A stretch of DNA of 64,000 bases. Source: Thalassomonas actiniarum (GTDB lineage: Bacteria > Pseudomonadota > Gammaproteobacteria > Enterobacterales > Alteromonadaceae). Shown piece by piece: positions 37,792 to 47,393 of the stretch. The position numbers and the translations under genes are program-made. The DNA is taken from the NCBI RefSeq assembly GCF_000948975.2, contig NZ_CP059735.1, positions 5,578,603 through 5,642,602 on the forward strand, written 5' to 3'. The first letter of the stretch is position 1. Each line of letters begins with the position of its first letter. The notes beneath the pieces are model-generated. The model saw only the letters and a program-made list of their open reading frames with translations, did not search any database and was not told the origin of the DNA.

Positions 37792-38028
37792 TTATTCAGG
37801 TTTTAGCGGCCAAGCGATATCATCCGGATTAGCCGTTGATTGCGGCAAATCACGTAAGGCCTGACGGTACTGGGCAAACTCAGCTTTTTTTTCTGCAGAC
37901 AGAGGACTGTCAGCAATTTGTGTCCAGTCGGTCGCGGCCATCAACGCATCCCGTTTCGTTCTGATCCGGGTCCATGCCATTAACTGGATTTCTTCCGTGG
38001 TCGGCGTTGGTAAAGTGATATTATCCAT
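37792..38028 (-). CDS. Tail fibre assembly chaperone, Phage_tail_APC-like
   Basis: 78 residues with the characteristic pattern WTRIRTKRDALMAATDWTQ ... YRQALRDLP ... WPLKPE of short tail-fibre assembly chaperones. It ends module 4, directly after the fibre gene (14 bases), and probably helps that fibre fold or trimerise. Confidence 0.85.
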   Translation of the reverse strand: MDNITLPTPTTEEIQLMAWTRIRTKRDALMAATDWTQIADSPLSAEKKAEFAQYRQALRDLPQSTANPDDIAWPLKPE

Positions 38029-38042
38029 ACATACTCCTAATG

Positions 38043-38669
38043 TTAAAAATCAACCGTATCGGCAAGCGAGACTTTGACATCCAAATCACCGGCATTGAAT
38101 AAGCGGCCATTGCCCACCCGCATGGTGTCAATACACACCGAGTTGTAATAAGTATTAGGCACCAAAATACGCAAGATGACATTACCGGCTGCATCTGAAT
38201 ATGAGTCGGGGCTCATGCCCCCGGCATTGGCTTTGTTGATAACCGACTTGCTGGTGGCATAGCAATAACCGGCAATAACCTCATCAATCAGTTTGGCTCC
38301 GCCGTAACAATAACCTCGGATATTGAACCAATACATTTCGCTATGGGTATTGATATTCATTGGCGTTTTAAAATGTAAATAGACATTCGAGCTCGAGCCT
38401 AGATCATCTATTTTTCCGGCAAAACCGCCGCTATCTCCGCCAAAGCCGTACGGCGCTCCGGTGGAATGAAGAAAGCCCTGAAAAATATTCAAGCGCATCG
38501 CACCGTTGACGGCGATATCGCCGGTCACATCTTTCTGGTTTCGCCAGACATCAAATTCTGCTTCGGCAGCATCCATGCGCTGGTCAATCTGCCCCATTTT
38601 GCCGGTCACGGTCGCTGTCATGTTCTCAGCTGCCTGGACCACATTGGCAATATCTTGTGTTAAAGACAT
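38043..38669 (-). CDS. Tail fibre, module 4
   Basis: 208 residues. The helical N-terminus (MSLTQDIANVVQAAENMT ... IDQRMDAAEAEFDVW) is shared with the fibre of module 1 (50591-51325); the C-terminal receptor-binding part is unrelated. It follows the DUF3751-like adaptor gene and precedes a fibre chaperone. Confidence 0.8.
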   Translation of the reverse strand: MSLTQDIANVVQAAENMTATVTGKMGQIDQRMDAAEAEFDVWRNQKDVTGDIAVNGAMRLNIFQGFLHSTGAPYGFGGDSGGFAGKIDDLGSSSNVYLHFKTPMNINTHSEMYWFNIRGYCYGGAKLIDEVIAGYCYATSKSVINKANAGGMSPDSYSDAAGNVILRILVPNTYYNSVCIDTMRVGNGRLFNAGDLDVKVSLADTVDF

Positions 38670-38853
38670 TCTTGTCCTCCTGTTGTTCTACGGCCTTGCT
38701 TGATGCACGCCGCACTGAAAAGCCCGGCAGGCTAAGCCAATTCACCAGACCGTTAATTTGAATAGAAACTTGAATAGAGTTTGAGTTAGTTTTGCTTTAG
38801 CAGCTGAGCAGCCCAGTGTATTGGCTACACAAAAAAGCCTGCTATTGGCTTGA

Positions 38854-39381
38854 CTATGAAGCCGCCTGCTGCTCAAGGGCTAACAGGCGAAATTCCTGCT
38901 GCATTTGCCGGTGCAGGGTATTGATTTGCACCTCGGCCATTTGTGCGAATTCTTCATCTATGACCAGGTTAAGGTTTTCACTGCCAACGACAACAGTGAC
39001 ACTGTCGGTTGGCAAGGCTTCGATATTGAGGGTGAACCATTGCATGATCTTCACCACCGGTGTGCGATAACCCAAAGTCTTCCCTGCCTGGGAATACACC
39101 CCGAGTAAAGTACCGTCGCTAAGGAAAATACCTATTTCGCGGATAGCGTATTCAAGCTCGCCCTCAAATTTGCCCGCCATGCGTAAGTTTTTACCGTCTC
39201 CCTGGTAATCCATCACTTCGATGCGTTCTTTTTCACTGAGTAAAGCCGTCTGGTTTTTGCCCGGCGCATAAGCCCCGTCACCAAAGGCCATATGTGTGAT
39301 CTCACCTTTCAAACCTTTGTCTTGTTCAGACAACAGCTTAGCCAGTCCGGCTTCTGTAAATTGCAGTTTAAGTCCTGCCAT
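38854..39381 (-). CDS. Fibre adaptor, DUF3751/P2 gpH N-terminal-like, module 4
   Basis: 175 residues: TEAGLAKLLSEQDKGLKGEITHMAFGDGAY and the AIREIGIFLSDGTLLGVYSQ core are those of the phage tail-collar (DUF3751) domain, which joins fibres to gpI at the baseplate. In P2 this is the N-terminus of gpH; here it is a separate gene. Confidence 0.88.
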   Translation of the reverse strand: MAGLKLQFTEAGLAKLLSEQDKGLKGEITHMAFGDGAYAPGKNQTALLSEKERIEVMDYQGDGKNLRMAGKFEGELEYAIREIGIFLSDGTLLGVYSQAGKTLGYRTPVVKIMQWFTLNIEALPTDSVTVVVGSENLNLVIDEEFAQMAEVQINTLHRQMQQEFRLLALEQQAAS

Positions 39382-39469
39382 TAAAGTATCCCTTCTTAGT
39401 CAATGTCAACGATATCAAACTGGCACCTAGCCAGATCCATTTTCATAAATTGCCGCTTAAGTCCTGTCA

Positions 39470-40231
39470 TTAATAAAGTATCCCTTCTAAGTTAATATCA
39501 GATAAGCACATCTGGTGACTGACCCCGGTCAGCTGAGGACTGGCAAAAACCAGCCCAGGTACCAGGGGGGAAAACTCGACTTGCTGATCGTTAAAATCCA
39601 GTCGATGTATAACCCCGCTATAGCCCAAACCAGCACTTATGGCGTCGGGCACCACAGGTTCTGACTCAAGGTTATCTGCCATCACGCCAATTGACGGCCC
39701 AACGGCCGCTGAAAACGCAAAACTTTCCTCCAGCGCCAACCCCAGCTCGACATCAAAGTGAATAACCCCGCGCCGCGCCGATTTGATCACCCGGGTAACC
39801 TGCTCCAGCATCTCCCGGGTAATGACCCCTTCGTCATTGTCGGTGAGGTTTTCATTAATTAACGCCACTACCGTCATGGTACCGGGCTCCTGGCTGCCGT
39901 TTGACGCCCACCATTCACGCAGGTGCGTTTTGATATTTAAACTGTCCAACGCTTCCTGCACTGCATAAGGAGTGCCTTTATAGCGATGGATATCAAAAGA
40001 GTTTTGCACTACCTGGCGTTTAATATGCTCCGGCCAGCGGTCATCCCATTCATCAACCGAGAACGCCCATGCCAGCCAGGGCAAAAGTGACAGCGGGCAG
40101 GTATGGGGATCCCACAACTGGGCTATCGGCACCGGCAAGTCAGTCGCTTTTTTGACAACTTGCTCAAGGTGATATTCCAACTCGGTAACATTAGGCGGTA
40201 ACAGGCTGTTATCCTGATCAGGACTAGACAT
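39470..40231 (-). CDS. Baseplate protein I, module 4
   Basis: 253 residues, P2 gpI family (LLPWLAWAFSVDEWDDRWPE, RQVVQNSFDIHRYKGTPYAV). Connects gpJ to the fibre. Overlaps J4 by 8 bases. C-terminal part carries extra beta segments compared with typical gpI (about 176 residues). Confidence 0.92.
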   Translation of the reverse strand: MSSPDQDNSLLPPNVTELEYHLEQVVKKATDLPVPIAQLWDPHTCPLSLLPWLAWAFSVDEWDDRWPEHIKRQVVQNSFDIHRYKGTPYAVQEALDSLNIKTHLREWWASNGSQEPGTMTVVALINENLTDNDEGVITREMLEQVTRVIKSARRGVIHFDVELGLALEESFAFSAAVGPSIGVMADNLESEPVVPDAISAGLGYSGVIHRLDFNDQQVEFSPLVPGLVFASPQLTGVSHQMCLSDINLEGILY

Positions 40232-41159
40232 CCACGCCTCCTATCGTCACTTGAACACCGCTACAATATGCCGCCTGAACATTATTCATTTTCAAATCGG
40301 CTGTCGGCGTGATCAGTTCAACACTATGAACCCCCGCCTGGTGTAAAGCAGCGTACAAACCGGATTGGGTCACGTCATACCCCAGCTTATGCCGGTCCCG
40401 GACATAAGCCCACACCGCATCCTCGGCGGCTTGCTGGATCACCTCCCCCGACGGTCCCGGCAGGATAGTAAGTACCGCCTCAACCGGGTATTCAACCACC
40501 TGTGCCGCCACCACAGAAACTTTATCCCCCAAAGGACGGACCTTAGAAGCGGTTTCAAGCACCTGGCTGCCGTCATCACTGAGGCCGAAATAACGGCGCA
40601 CATCAACCAAGACATTATTGTCGGGTATACCGTTACCGTTTCGCCCTAAGACAGTGACCACCATATGGCAGGGACTCGGACTGGAGGCATCGACATCCAA
40701 CACCTCACCACTGGCGGATAAGGCATGAAACACATAAGCGTCATCACTGCCCGCGGTATTTAAACCGTCAAAGGCCATCTGGATACGGCGACGGTAACTG
40801 TTGTCCTGTTCCAGAACCTGTGCCACCGGCGGCACAGCAATAACATTCGCTTCCTGGATCACCAGGCGTTCGACGTTATAACGGGCACCTATGGCATCAA
40901 GATCATTTGCCGTAGCCGTTGCCAGCATATTAGCCCGGGTGGCATCATTAATTTTTGCTTCCAGCAAAATTTCCCGGTAGGCAAACACCTGCAGAGCCTT
41001 GGCCAGAGGATCAGACTCCAGCGCCAGCACATCGCGATATTCTTCTTTAAGGCCAATCAGGATATCCTTTAATTCCTGGTAAGTTGTTTCAAAGTCCGGG
41101 GACGAAATAACGTCCGGGACAGGCACCTTAGACAGGTCCAGTAATTTAAAAGCGGTCAT
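40224..41159 (-). CDS. Baseplate wedge protein J, module 4
   Basis: 311 residues, P2 gpJ/T4 gp6-like. Begins LLDLSKVPVPDVI and contains YREILLEAKINDATRANMLA. Close paralogue of J2 (48895-49848). First gene of the module, behind promoter copy D and a terminator-like hairpin. Confidence 0.93.
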   Translation of the reverse strand: MTAFKLLDLSKVPVPDVISSPDFETTYQELKDILIGLKEEYRDVLALESDPLAKALQVFAYREILLEAKINDATRANMLATATANDLDAIGARYNVERLVIQEANVIAVPPVAQVLEQDNSYRRRIQMAFDGLNTAGSDDAYVFHALSASGEVLDVDASSPSPCHMVVTVLGRNGNGIPDNNVLVDVRRYFGLSDDGSQVLETASKVRPLGDKVSVVAAQVVEYPVEAVLTILPGPSGEVIQQAAEDAVWAYVRDRHKLGYDVTQSGLYAALHQAGVHSVELITPTADLKMNNVQAAYCSGVQVTIGGVDV

Positions 41160-41196
41160 ATCCCCTCCCTGAGACAGATGTAGTTTTATTTAAAGT

Positions 41197-41225
41197 AAAA
41201 ACCTCAGTCTTAACACTAAGTTGAG
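41197..41225 (-). terminator. Terminator-like hairpin between promoter D and J4
   Basis: Minus strand CTCA-a-CTTA-gtgt-TAAG-ac-TGAG followed by GTTTTT. Together with copy D it fills the 395-bp gap 41160-41554. Confidence 0.55.
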
Positions 41226-41365
41226 ATACTTAGCTTTAGCAATAACGGTTAACTGGGCATTTAAAATCAGAAGATTTAATCCTGCCCCTTATCAGGAGGC
41301 AAAGATATCAAGAAAGAAGGAAAGCCCTCTTGTTAAATACAGGCTTCATCTGCGAGTATGGCTAA

Positions 41366-41407
41366 ATGATACGCTTTTTTTCACAAGGTAACAGGTCAAG
41401 TATGACC
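41366..41407 (-). promoter_or_regulatory. Late-promoter element, copy D
   Basis: GGTCATACTTGACC (41394-41407), TGT, 22-base spacing, TATCAT (41366-41371), then TTAGCCATACT. Serves the module 4 operon. Confidence 0.75.
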
Positions 41408-41554
41408 GGAAATTCATTATCCGCCGGTCATTACTGGCTATCACCATACTCGCCTTGATGGTTTTTGGCGCTCAAAAATCAGCACAAATGAAATGCCTTT
41501 GATAACTTCTAAAGCGCGCAAAGTCTACGCAAGGTTTCCCCCTGAAAGAGAGCG

Positions 41555-42457
41555 CTACTGTGCCGGCTTGCCGGTAAATTCAGCCATGACTTGTACTGTG
41601 CTCCCTTGGCTACTTTCTATGGCGGCACCAAGTACACTGGTATGATTCACGCCAATAAAAGCAAAATTGGTTTTCGACCAGGGAGTAGCCGTCCATTTAC
41701 CCAACCAGCCCGATGCCGCATAACTTAAACCGGAAGTCAGTTGTCTGACACTGGCACGTATGCTGGACACACCATGATCGTAACGCTCACTCAGGGTCAT
41801 TTCTCCTAAAATAGGCTCTTTGATGTAACGGATCTCATCGGTTCTGAGACTTTTACGGGCAGAAACCTGTTGATACTCAGTCGCACTAGCCGCACTGCTG
41901 TGCTTGCGGCTAAACGACAGTTTGGTCTCACCGCCTTCGACCGCAATCCCCGAGTAGTCCGATAACAGGTGACCAAACTCACTGACATGCTGCTCAGACA
42001 GTTTTAACTTGCGCACATCGTAATCGTGAAAAATCCGCGCCAGGCGCGAACGCACCGGTGCCGACATTCGCGCCAGGTTGATGATCCGGGTGATGTCTTC
42101 ATCACCCGGCACCTTGCCCGGATCTATCTGGTACTCATAAAAATGCCGGCCCGGCGCTTCATGCTCGATATCCGGGCTGACAATGCCTAACCATAACAGC
42201 GCCATTTTCAGCGCCCCGGGAGTACCTCGGATACGCTGCCAGTTTAAGCCAGTGGTCAGCATCTGACGCATATCGCTGCTGTAGGGCAATATTGCTTCTA
42301 GACCATATTCCCATACCAGCCAGTGAAGCAGCTCATCCGACGGGGTATTTTTCAGCTCCCGGATCTGCTTTAGCGCCAACTCAAATTCCGGCTTAAACTG
42401 GTTAAGCTCGGCTAAATGACGCTGCAGTTCGGAGGCATTCGGGGGTAATAAGCTCAT
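41555..42457 (-). CDS. Baseplate protein I-like, module 3
   Basis: 300 residues. The N-terminus (MSLLPPNASELQRHLAELN, LLHWLVWEYGLEAILPY, WQRIRGTPGALKMALLWLG) marks a divergent gpI relative; the C-terminal half (200-300) is a different, Ser/Thr-rich beta domain. It is the last gene of the module: no adaptor or fibre follows, so this I may carry its own distal domain or leave a fibreless position. Confidence 0.8.
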   Translation of the reverse strand: MSLLPPNASELQRHLAELNQFKPEFELALKQIRELKNTPSDELLHWLVWEYGLEAILPYSSDMRQMLTTGLNWQRIRGTPGALKMALLWLGIVSPDIEHEAPGRHFYEYQIDPGKVPGDEDITRIINLARMSAPVRSRLARIFHDYDVRKLKLSEQHVSEFGHLLSDYSGIAVEGGETKLSFSRKHSSAASATEYQQVSARKSLRTDEIRYIKEPILGEMTLSERYDHGVSSIRASVRQLTSGLSYAASGWLGKWTATPWSKTNFAFIGVNHTSVLGAAIESSQGSTVQVMAEFTGKPAQ

Positions 42458-43305
42458 AATTCCCCCCGTGACTTCAAGGTCAGATTGATATTACCCGGCA
42501 CCACACATTGATTGGCGGCTATGGTAATTAATGCTGTCGGCGTACTGCGCTCAACATAATGAATACCGTCTTTATGTAACTGGGCATCAAGCCAGCTCGG
42601 GGTCAGATCCCAACCGAGTTCCGCAGAAAGCTCCCAGGCATCAAGCAGGCTTTGCTCCAGAGAATCGAAAATCACTTGCGGCGTATCCGGGTGCAGATAA
42701 ATATCGGCGGTAACATCAACAGGGATCAGCTCAGCAGACACCACTTCCACGGTATCAGTGAGCATCTGCACATCTTCTGCGGTGACATGGTCACGGACTT
42801 TGCCAACAATTTCATCAACATCGTAACCGGTGCGCACCAACACAGAAACACGCACCTGCCCCGGGATCGGGCTGTCGATTTCAACATCGCGAATGGCTAC
42901 CGGATCCACTTCAATCGCCCTGCTCCGGTAATGGGCCTTGCTACCAGCAGTGCTTGAAGCAATAGTGCGGTCACGGATACGCAAACGGAAGGTTTCATCG
43001 TCTTCCAAAGGTGAGCGCAACACCCCGTAGAAAACCCCGAGATTATCCAGATCCGCCCCTTGTGCAGTGGCCAGTAAGTTGGCATATACTGCTTCATTAA
43101 TACGCTGACGCAGCAACATTTCACGATAGCTTTCCAGCTGTAAGTTTTGCACTAACGGCTCACTTTCCAGCTCCAGCGCCTCAGCATATTGCGGCGCCAT
43201 TTCCAGCAGGCGCTGTTTGCGCTCCTGGAACAACTGCTCAAACTCGATAGTTTCAATAACATCAGGGGATGGCAGTGCATTAAAATCAATAGAACTATTA
43301 CTCAT
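42454..43305 (-). CDS. Baseplate wedge protein J, module 3
   Basis: 283 residues from ATG 43305 (GAGG upstream); a longer TTG start at 43338 would lie in a terminator stem. Baseplate J family (YREMLLRQRINEAVYANLLA, DLDNLGVFYGV) but clearly divergent from J1, J2 and J4. Overlaps I3 by 4 bases. Confidence 0.92.
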   Translation of the reverse strand: MSNSSIDFNALPSPDVIETIEFEQLFQERKQRLLEMAPQYAEALELESEPLVQNLQLESYREMLLRQRINEAVYANLLATAQGADLDNLGVFYGVLRSPLEDDETFRLRIRDRTIASSTAGSKAHYRSRAIEVDPVAIRDVEIDSPIPGQVRVSVLVRTGYDVDEIVGKVRDHVTAEDVQMLTDTVEVVSAELIPVDVTADIYLHPDTPQVIFDSLEQSLLDAWELSAELGWDLTPSWLDAQLHKDGIHYVERSTPTALITIAANQCVVPGNINLTLKSRGEL

Positions 43306-43329
43306 ATTTTCCTCTTCAAATATAAGAAA

Positions 43330-43353
43330 GCCCGGCAATAACCATTGCCGGGC
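43330..43353 (-). terminator. Terminator hairpin just upstream of J3
   Basis: Perfect 10-bp stem GCCCGGCAAT/ATTGCCGGGC, loop GGTT, then TTTCTTAT on the minus strand, 25 bases before the J3 start codon. Confidence 0.65.
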
Positions 43354-43386
43354 CGGGGTATTTAAGGCGCTTGCCTTGAGTTAGGG

Positions 43387-43428
43387 TAACTAGGGAGATA
43401 TTTATCAAATACCAGGGGAAGCAACTCC
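43387..43428 (-). promoter_or_regulatory. Weak candidate late-promoter element, copy H
   Basis: Degenerate palindrome (GGAGTTGCTTCCCC, 43415-43428), TGG, 22-base spacing, TAGTTA (43387-43392). Right position for a J3 promoter and followed by the 43330 terminator hairpin, but the match is poor. Confidence 0.3.
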
Positions 43429-43519
43429 CCCGGCTGACAATCAAATCAGGTTGAGTGAATTACATTCCGGCTATTTCTGCTGCATGAGGTTCTTTTTGGA
43501 ATAATAAAAACATTCACAT

Positions 43520-43544
43520 AAAAAAATCGCCCGCCAAAGCGGGC
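43520..43544 (-). terminator. Intrinsic terminator of J/I module 2
   Basis: GCCCGC/GCGGGC stem, loop TTTG, then T-run on the minus strand. Ends the operon after the DUF1353 gene. Confidence 0.85.
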
Positions 43545-43599
43545 AAAGTTTCATGAAACCCTTTACATAACAAATCGATAACACCTCAACATTCAAGGA

Positions 43600-43926
43600 T
43601 TAATAGCTGCCTTTACCAAACAGCTTTACCGCCAGATACATGATTTTAGCTTTGGATTTTTTCACCCGGCAACGACGTAAGTTTTTATAAAATAACTTAT
43701 CCGCCCAAGGCTTGGTATTGATCGCCTGCTGGTAACACCTGTCATGCACCCAGGCGGCAATCCAGCCCTGCTCTACCCGGTTAACGTACCAACGTAAGTA
43801 CCAAGGGGAGGAGAAGCCGTCGGATAACATACCTGCGGGTAAATCAATCTCAGGGGTTTGTAACGGATGATTTAAAATAAATGCATCTAAGTCATCACGA
43901 TAAAGTGCGGAAACATCAGGCAGCAT
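43600..43926 (-). CDS. DUF1353 phage protein
   Basis: 108 residues with the DUF1353 pattern (IDLPAGMLSDGFSSP, WIAAWVHDRCYQQ), a small protein common near phage tail/lysis genes, function unknown. Last gene of module 2. Confidence 0.8.
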   Translation of the reverse strand: MLPDVSALYRDDLDAFILNHPLQTPEIDLPAGMLSDGFSSPWYLRWYVNRVEQGWIAAWVHDRCYQQAINTKPWADKLFYKNLRRCRVKKSKAKIMYLAVKLFGKGSY

Positions 43927-43968
43927 ATTAAATTACCGTAAAACTGTATTCATCAAAGAAAGACAAGA

Positions 43969-45189
43969 TCATACGATATCTCCCACCATCTTTATTACGC
44001 TTCCCAGTACCTCACTACTAAAATCAGGTGTAGTAAAAAGAAAATCTGAAACGCTACTATCACAGGTATAGATATTGCCACTGACATTCTCGGCGATATA
44101 TATATCACTCCCTTCATAGGTAAAAAATCGTCCCCAAATTGTTTGCTCAATACCTTCATTTACATAAATATGCTGCCACTGACTCTCGCCACTTTTTAAT
44201 TGATAGCTTCCACCGCTTCCAATAATAAAAACATCGCCTGCATCGGTCTCACAAACGTCGCTTGCACTAGAAAAATCAACTGGCAAATTATAGTCCTTAA
44301 AGTTTGTCAGTGATGTATCCAAGCTTTTATAAATCATATTCGAACTTACAAACCAGAATTGATTACTTTGCCAGTCTCGGATTATCTTCAATGCATAACC
44401 TGCATCTATTGCGGCTATTTTATTCCAATAACTATTATACCTGCCGTAGTAAAAATCATTTGACCCACCCCAAGCAGTAACTACTGTTAAATTATCAACA
44501 AAATGACTCTCTCCACGAAAACCAATAACATTTCCTGAGACTTGTAACGAAGACCAATTAACTCCGTTATCAGTTGAATAGCAACTACGGCTTAAATCTT
44601 CTGTTACTGTCGAAGAAGTCCAATATTTGCGTCCGCCAACCCATAAAATGGATTCATTTTGCGAAATAGCAAAGGTTGTCCAGGCACCATTAATTCCACC
44701 CCACTCTATTGCGGAAACCCTCCAGCTCTTACCAAGGTCATCCGAAACTAAAATACGCGGGTCTCCATCATTACCATTTCCAATATTTTCAACTGTTAAT
44801 AACTTATTACTAACCAGCCCCATTTGTGGTGCGTAAATATTATGGCCTGCGGCATTCCACAGTCGCTTTTCAGTCCAGGTTCTACCACTATCAACGGATT
44901 CAACGATGCCATAAGCATCCCAGGCATAAAGAGTGTCATCTACGGCACTTTTTTGAATATAAGTCGGAGTAAATCCGAGACTATTATTCGTTGGCAACCA
45001 TTTTGCTGATTGCTCAATTAATGACGGGTCAAGGTTTTCCACCGTCTTAGGATGATCACTTGTCAAATACTTTGAACCATCACACAATAGCAAAGCATTA
45101 CCTTCTTCAGTCTGTGTCCTTGCATCAAAGACAATGCGACCACTTGATAGCTTGGTAGTAACCTCTCCGCCTAAATCAATTTCAATCAT
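43969..45189 (-). CDS. Asp-box (BNR) beta-propeller fibre, copy b
   Basis: 406 residues from ATG 45189, overlapping the upstream adaptor stop (ATGA). Several Asp-box motifs of the form SxDxGxTW are visible: VESVDSGRTWTEK, VSDDLGKSWRV, STDNGVNWSSL. These mark a sialidase-type beta-propeller. Catalytic arginine triad of sialidases is not evident, so it may bind rather than cleave a surface glycan. Paired with adaptor 45186-45938; paralogous in layout to the copy at 46110. Confidence 0.78.
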   Translation of the reverse strand: MIEIDLGGEVTTKLSSGRIVFDARTQTEEGNALLLCDGSKYLTSDHPKTVENLDPSLIEQSAKWLPTNNSLGFTPTYIQKSAVDDTLYAWDAYGIVESVDSGRTWTEKRLWNAAGHNIYAPQMGLVSNKLLTVENIGNGNDGDPRILVSDDLGKSWRVSAIEWGGINGAWTTFAISQNESILWVGGRKYWTSSTVTEDLSRSCYSTDNGVNWSSLQVSGNVIGFRGESHFVDNLTVVTAWGGSNDFYYGRYNSYWNKIAAIDAGYALKIIRDWQSNQFWFVSSNMIYKSLDTSLTNFKDYNLPVDFSSASDVCETDAGDVFIIGSGGSYQLKSGESQWQHIYVNEGIEQTIWGRFFTYEGSDIYIAENVSGNIYTCDSSVSDFLFTTPDFSSEVLGSVIKMVGDIV

Positions 45190-45938
45190 ACCTTCCATAT
45201 CCCATTTACTTTTATCGCGTGATGAAGCACAGCTTTATCTTTAATATTGACCGCATCAGCCAATTTACCACTTACCATTATTGACTCATTTTCAGGGGGC
45301 AATAAACGACACTTACCTATGGTTAAGTCAACACTGGGGTCAACCATAAATTGAAATTTATCCCCTGACGAATCAGGTATTTGCAAATCCGCATAATTAA
45401 GAAACACATGTAACTTATTACGACTGATTTGCGCTACGGTATTTTGAGTGATATAAAGCGAGTTATAGCTTTCCTCCCACAAGTCTTGGGCAACATGCGC
45501 AAGATCTGGCGAAACAAAAACAGTAAAATCACTACTTCCCCCCACCCGTATGGTAAATTTTAAAGTCGCCTGCGAACCACCGTTTTCCAGTGTCCTGATA
45601 GGGTATGGCGCCGCCAGACGAAAATAGCTATGGGGGAATTCAATTTCACCGTATTTGGCATAAAGCAATAATTCAACCGCATCAAAATCCAGGCTTGGTG
45701 GTATCGCCATATCCAATATGCGTTGATTGGCGTCATTGGGATCTAATCTGTGATCCAGCACTTCACCGGTGATACGTTCATTCACCAGCGCAGTTATAGT
45801 ATTGTCCATGGGGGGATAGCTGCCATTGGCATCTCCTACCACAACACGGGTAAATTCAAGTGGCAAGTTCAGTGCCCTGGCCTGGTTTTCACCGGCCATG
45901 CCTGAGGCTAACCACAGGGATTCGTTTTTAGATGACAT
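45186..45938 (-). CDS. Fibre adaptor, DUF3751-like, module 2 copy b
   Basis: 250 residues from ATG 45938 (MSSKNESLWLASGM). Nearly the same N-terminal 120 residues as copy a at 47390 (LEFTRVVVGDANGSYPPMD, SLDFDAVELLLYAKYGE), with diverged C-terminus that probably matches its own propeller fibre. Confidence 0.82.
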   Translation of the reverse strand: MSSKNESLWLASGMAGENQARALNLPLEFTRVVVGDANGSYPPMDNTITALVNERITGEVLDHRLDPNDANQRILDMAIPPSLDFDAVELLLYAKYGEIEFPHSYFRLAAPYPIRTLENGGSQATLKFTIRVGGSSDFTVFVSPDLAHVAQDLWEESYNSLYITQNTVAQISRNKLHVFLNYADLQIPDSSGDKFQFMVDPSVDLTIGKCRLLPPENESIMVSGKLADAVNIKDKAVLHHAIKVNGIWKV

Positions 45939-46109
45939 GAAAGAGTTGTCCTTAGAGAACAGTGAACACTGCAATGCCTGTCAAGTTGTTTACTTGACCA
46001 TCACTAGTGAAAGATAAAAAAGTGATTTTTCAGTTCGCACGCAGAGAAAAATTTATAAGTTCAATTTTATTAAAACTTATACCCAGAATGCAGTATCCTG
46101 ACTTTCACT

Positions 46110-47393
46110 TTATGAAAGCGAATCGGCAACGATTTTCCAGGGAACTGATTCTCCAGTTAAGTTGGGTAGAAGCTTACCCTGATTAAAAGTAGCAATTCTT
46201 GCGAGTGGGTTACCACCACCATTAATCAAGCACATAACTTTTAACCCATTTGACGAAACGATGAGACCATTTGGATTATAATTTTCCGTCTTTCCTGTAT
46301 TTGACATAAAAGAATTCGTCCATGTTTCCCCTGAATCAAAACTGGAAGTAACATAGACATCAGCTGTTGAAACATCCTTTCTCAACCTCAAACTAACATG
46401 AATGGAGTTTGAAGTCTTTCCAATAACAATTTGCCCCAAAGTGAAACCGAGTGAATAGACAGATTGGTCATAATTAAAAATAACAGGAGTAACAACTTTC
46501 CATGTTTCACCACTATCCGTCGAGATTTGCATAACACCGGTATAATAATTGGCAACAACTATTGTGCTGCCATCCGGCCCTACCGCAATTTGATAAGAGC
46601 TTTCAGCGCCCGCTACAACCTGAGGTTCAAGTATAATACTGTTAAACATCGAGCCACCATCTTTGCTGAGTTCAATACGGTCATAACCTTGAAGGTGCAA
46701 AGCAATAGTTAATAAATCCCGGCTCGCTTTCATTCTGACATTAGGGGCATCAATCAATGTTTTATGCAATTGAAATGATTCACCGCTATCAACGGATTTA
46801 TGAAGCTCAACTGATGCTGTATCGGGGTTACGAAATGAAATTAAAATTTCGCTGCCATCTGCATTTCCTTCACAACCGTTAATTTTTGAAAAGTACGGCC
46901 CTGTGGTAAATGTCATTTCTTTTCTTGCGCCGAAGGTAACCCCCCCATCGGTTGACCTTTGCCATTGAATGTAATTATCTCCGACAGAATCGCCAATAAT
47001 TAACACATTCAAGCCGTCATCCGACACTGTTAAACCTAGTATTTTTCGGTTAGTACCAGTAAAAGCCAAGTCTGAAGTTAACCATGCTTTACCATCCCAA
47101 TAACTGTAATCATCATTTCCATAATAAGATTTTATTGTTACCGCTCTATTAGCATCTAAGTTTCCGTCTAAGTCATACGTCTCCATATTTCCTGTCCCAG
47201 AACTAAAGGCAAAGCCTGGAGATACAGAATCAGCGATTGTTGCTGCCAAAAGCGGATATTCTCCGGCGTCCACTTCAGAACCATCAGGTATCAAAAGTCG
47301 CCTTCCATCATCAAGCATGGTTCTGCTAGTGACAATATAATCGCCTATCTCAAACGCTCCGCCACCAGTTGTTTTTACATCTGTTTCAATCAT
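46110..47393 (-). CDS. Asp-box (BNR) beta-propeller fibre, copy a
   Basis: 427 residues from ATG 47393, ATGA overlap with the adaptor. Asp-box motifs QRSTDGGVTFGARK, KSVDSGESFQL, STDSGETWKVV and SSFDSGETWTN lie at near-regular spacing, so a propeller of about six blades. Likely a receptor-binding or glycan-recognition fibre. Confidence 0.8.
   Translation of the reverse strand: MIETDVKTTGGGAFEIGDYIVTSRTMLDDGRRLLIPDGSEVDAGEYPLLAATIADSVSPGFAFSSGTGNMETYDLDGNLDANRAVTIKSYYGNDDYSYWDGKAWLTSDLAFTGTNRKILGLTVSDDGLNVLIIGDSVGDNYIQWQRSTDGGVTFGARKEMTFTTGPYFSKINGCEGNADGSEILISFRNPDTASVELHKSVDSGESFQLHKTLIDAPNVRMKASRDLLTIALHLQGYDRIELSKDGGSMFNSIILEPQVVAGAESSYQIAVGPDGSTIVVANYYTGVMQISTDSGETWKVVTPVIFNYDQSVYSLGFTLGQIVIGKTSNSIHVSLRLRKDVSTADVYVTSSFDSGETWTNSFMSNTGKTENYNPNGLIVSSNGLKVMCLINGGGNPLARIATFNQGKLLPNLTGESVPWKIVADSLS

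Noticed and set aside
43306-43338. Longer J3 with a TTG start
   Set aside because: The extra codons fall in a terminator stem, and the ATG at 43305 has a good GAGG site.
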